The notes beneath the pieces are model-generated. The model was not told the DNA's origin. It searched no databases and saw nothing but the letters and a program-made list of their open reading frames with translations. This document shows positions 61,861-64,000 of a stretch of DNA of 64,000 nucleotides, in pieces. Each line of letters begins with the position of its first letter. Position 1 is the stretch's first letter. The position numbers and the translations under genes are program-made. The DNA comes from Flavobacteriales bacterium (lineage in GTDB: Bacteria; Bacteroidota; Bacteroidia; UBA10329): positions 1 through 64,000 of the forward strand of contig JAIOYP010000004.1 in assembly GCA_021741155.1 (NCBI GenBank). The letters run 5' to 3'.

Positions 61861-64000
61861 ATGCAAGGATTTAATTTTGAAAGAAATCTTAACCATCAGT
61901 CACACGCAGTAGATAGCACTATTGCCGTGTTCGAGGATGTCCCCCTTCTTCAGTCGACAGAAGTAGACAAGAATTTCATCAACCCTGCGTTTGATTTTTT
62001 GTCCGACAGAGCATATCCGCAGAACATAAAAACAATTCAAGGAAGCAATGGCATTGATGAAAAGATAAACCGTAACAGCAATATCATTGATATAATGATG
62101 GAAACTGGAACAGGTAAAACCTACACATATACTAAAACCATATTTGAACTCAATAAGTACTACGGCATTTTTAAGTTCATTGTCGTAGTTCCAACTTTAT
62201 CCATCAAAGCAGGTACCATTGATTTTTTGAAGTCAGACAGCAGTCGTGAGCACTTCAAGGAGCAGTATGGGAAAACGCTTCACTTGCACATTGTAGAAAG
62301 TAAGAAGAACAATAAGAGCAAAAAATCTTTCATCCCGCCAGCAGTTACCAGTTTTGTGAATGCTGGGAACTTTGAGAAGAATAGTATTCAGGTATTGATA
62401 ATCAATTCGGGGATGATCAACTCTGAAACGATGCAGAAGAGCTTTGATAAGGGACTGTTTGATACATACACTGTTCCTTTCGATGCCATTGGAGCAACGA
62501 GACCATTTATGATTATTGACGAACCACACAAGTTCGGTACAGGGGGTAAGAGTTGGGAGAACATCCAGAAAATGAAGCCCCAGTTTATTCTCCGCTATGG
62601 TGCAACATTTCAAGGATATGAAAACTTGGTGTACACGTTAACCGCAGTTGATTCGTTCAATAGAAACTTGGTAAAGGGTGTAATTGGGCACGTCACAGAG
62701 TTTGAAAGTGGCAAGAACGCTGTGGTGAAATTTATTGATTCTGATGGCATAGAAGCCAGCTTTGAATTACTTGAGAATGGGAAACGAAAAACCGTTACCA
62801 TATCAAAAAAGGAAAGTCTGAAAAAGATTCATTCCGAAATGACCGATCTGACGGTTGAAAATTTGAACAAGAGCACGGTTGTCTTGTCTAACGGTTTGGA
62901 AATGAAGAAGGGCGATAAAATCAATCCTTACTCATATGCTGAGAAGTTGCAAGAAACCATGATTCAAAAAGCCATCAAGCACCATTTTGAAATTGAAAGG
63001 ACCTTGCTCACAAGGGATGTGAAAATAAAACCGCTTACTCTTTTCTTCATAGACAACATTGAGGAGTACCGAAACAAAGACGGGTATATCCGAAAAACTG
63101 TTGAGCAGTTCATTGAGTTGGAAATAAAGGAACTGCTGAAAACTGAGAAAGACACTTTCTATAGAGCATACCTTGAGGAGGCGTTGCTTGATCTCTCAAT
63201 TACACACGCAGGATATTTCTCAAAGGACAATACAGAGAAGGACGAAGCTATAGAGAAAGAGATAAACGAAATTTTGCACGATAAGCAAGCGATGCTTGAT
63301 TTGAAGAACCCAAGACGCTTCATCTTTTCTAAGTGGACTTTGCGTGAAGGATGGGATAATCCCAATGTATTTCAGATCTGTAAGCTCCGAAGTAGTGGGA
63401 GCGAAATTTCAAAGCTTCAGGAAGTTGGGCGTGGTTTACGTTTACCAGTGAATGAATATGGTAACCGTGTTAAAGACGAGCAGTTTTATCTCAACTACTT
63501 TGTGGACTTCACCGAGAGCGATTTTGTGGACACATTGGTAAACGAAATCAATGAGAAATCTGGAGCAATATCTGTGGAAGTAGTTCCCGACAAGCTTTCT
63601 GATGCGATGGTGAAGAAAATTTGCGAGGTCTATGGAATAGAAGAAGAGGAGCTCTTAGAAATACTGGATGCAAATAATGTAGTTACAAGGTCAAATTCGT
63701 TCAAAGCTGGTGGGTTTGACTTTATCAAGCAGAACTATCCGCGAATTTTTGAAGGTGTTGATTCTAGTAAGGTTCGCAAAGCAACAAGTGAGAAGAAGAA
63801 GGTTATTGTGAGAACGGAGAAGTATCAAGAGTTGAAAGACCTATGGGAAAAACTGAATGAGAAAGTAATTCTGGAGTATAAGTTTGAGAAAGAGGAAGAT
63901 TTCAAGATTTTGCTTACTAACTTTTTAATAGCACAAAAAGACAACTTTACTGCAGATGGAATCAACCAAAGAGTATCAAGAATTGAGATAAGAGACAACA
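61861..64000 (+). CDS. res: Type III restriction enzyme, Res subunit (cut by window end)
   Basis: At least 713 codons and open at the end. SF2 helicase motifs: METGTGKTYTYT (Walker A, about residue 80), IIDEPHKFG (motif II, here DEPH), EVGRGLRLP (motif VI, about residue 521). The C-terminal nuclease domain lies beyond the window. ATG at 61861 directly follows the mod stop. Res needs Mod for recognition. Confidence 0.93.
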   Translation, partial: MQGFNFERNLNHQSHAVDSTIAVFEDVPLLQSTEVDKNFINPAFDFLSDRAYPQNIKTIQGSNGIDEKINRNSNIIDIMMETGTGKTYTYTKTIFELNKYYGIFKFIVVVPTLSIKAGTIDFLKSDSSREHFKEQYGKTLHLHIVESKKNNKSKKSFIPPAVTSFVNAGNFEKNSIQVLIINSGMINSETMQKSFDKGLFDTYTVPFDAIGATRPFMIIDEPHKFGTGGKSWENIQKMKPQFILRYGATFQGYENLVYTLTAVDSFNRNLVKGVIGHVTEFESGKNAVVKFIDSDGIEASFELLENGKRKTVTISKKESLKKIHSEMTDLTVENLNKSTVVLSNGLEMKKGDKINPYSYAEKLQETMIQKAIKHHFEIERTLLTRDVKIKPLTLFFIDNIEEYRNKDGYIRKTVEQFIELEIKELLKTEKDTFYRAYLEEALLDLSITHAGYFSKDNTEKDEAIEKEINEILHDKQAMLDLKNPRRFIFSKWTLREGWDNPNVFQICKLRSSGSEISKLQEVGRGLRLPVNEYGNRVKDEQFYLNYFVDFTESDFVDTLVNEINEKSGAISVEVVPDKLSDAMVKKICEVYGIEEEELLEILDANNVVTRSNSFKAGGFDFIKQNYPRIFEGVDSSKVRKATSEKKKVIVRTEKYQELKDLWEKLNEKVILEYKFEKEEDFKILLTNFLIAQKDNFTADGINQRVSRIEIRDN

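Overview
This window looks like a chromosomal segment of a Bacteroidota bacterium, most likely a free-living Flavobacteriales-type organism. The clues are: promoters of the Bacteroidetes type (a TAnnTTTG -7 box, often within a few bases of the ATG), almost no Shine-Dalgarno sequences, two proteins with type IX secretion (T9SS) C-terminal sorting domains, a complete Bat (batA-E) operon, and AT-leaning base composition. I cannot name the species.

Layout. 1-8.2 kb: phoH (cut by the window edge, reading left), then a rightward run of SAM hydrolase, ABM-domain protein, RecQ, 3-methyladenine glycosylase, RlmI-like rRNA methylase, MATE exporter and fmt. 8.2-11.4 kb: a structured repeat, pckA, an exported protein and a PIN toxin-antitoxin pair. 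11.4-16.7 kb (leftward): secreted subtilase plus lipoprotein, mnmA, a MORN-repeat protein and mnmD; mnmA and mnmD both act on the tRNA wobble uridine. 16.7-22.2 kb: small thioredoxin-like and T9SS-tail proteins, a leftward DnaJ/cupin/holin-like/sorbosone dehydrogenase/hydrolase run, and a YggS-type PLP protein. 22.3-31.9 kb (leftward): moxR, DUF58, DUF4381-like, batA, batB, batC, batD, batE. This operon is interrupted by a four-helix-bundle (S23/IVP-like) gene set in purine-rich repeats, and several of its genes carry repeat DNA read in frame ahead of the signal peptide. 32-37.5 kb: a lipoprotein, a truncated CPBP protease, a U32 protein with a coupled ferredoxin, an IS1595-family element whose ends I could define (24-bp inverted repeats, A8 target duplication, a passenger membrane gene), and an IS110-type remnant. 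37.5-49.4 kb: CBS protein, a duplicated 3' end of a PaaE-like reductase on either side of an EGF-like lipoprotein, acyl-CoA dehydrogenase, steroid-reductase-like protein, hydrolase, DUF922 protein, pyruvate carboxylase, and a Fic protein with direct repeats around its promoter. 49.4-58.8 kb: thioredoxin lipoprotein, bioA and an envelope cluster (two GT4, LptF/G permease, GT2, GT39, PAP2) followed by a START-like protein. 58.9-64 kb: tRNA-Met followed by what looks like a genomic island: an HTH protein, an acidic small protein and a type III restriction-modification pair (mod complete, res cut by the window end).

The most distinctive feature is the repeat ecology. At least five families of short intergenic repeats are present: purine-rich GGGACGAG tracts, TTCGACT..CGCTCAG hairpins, GAGGAACGA-type arms, AATTACGAATTACG-type runs and CACAGAG-type palindromes. 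Several run in frame into genes for exported proteins. No CRISPR array, rRNA gene or replication origin was seen.
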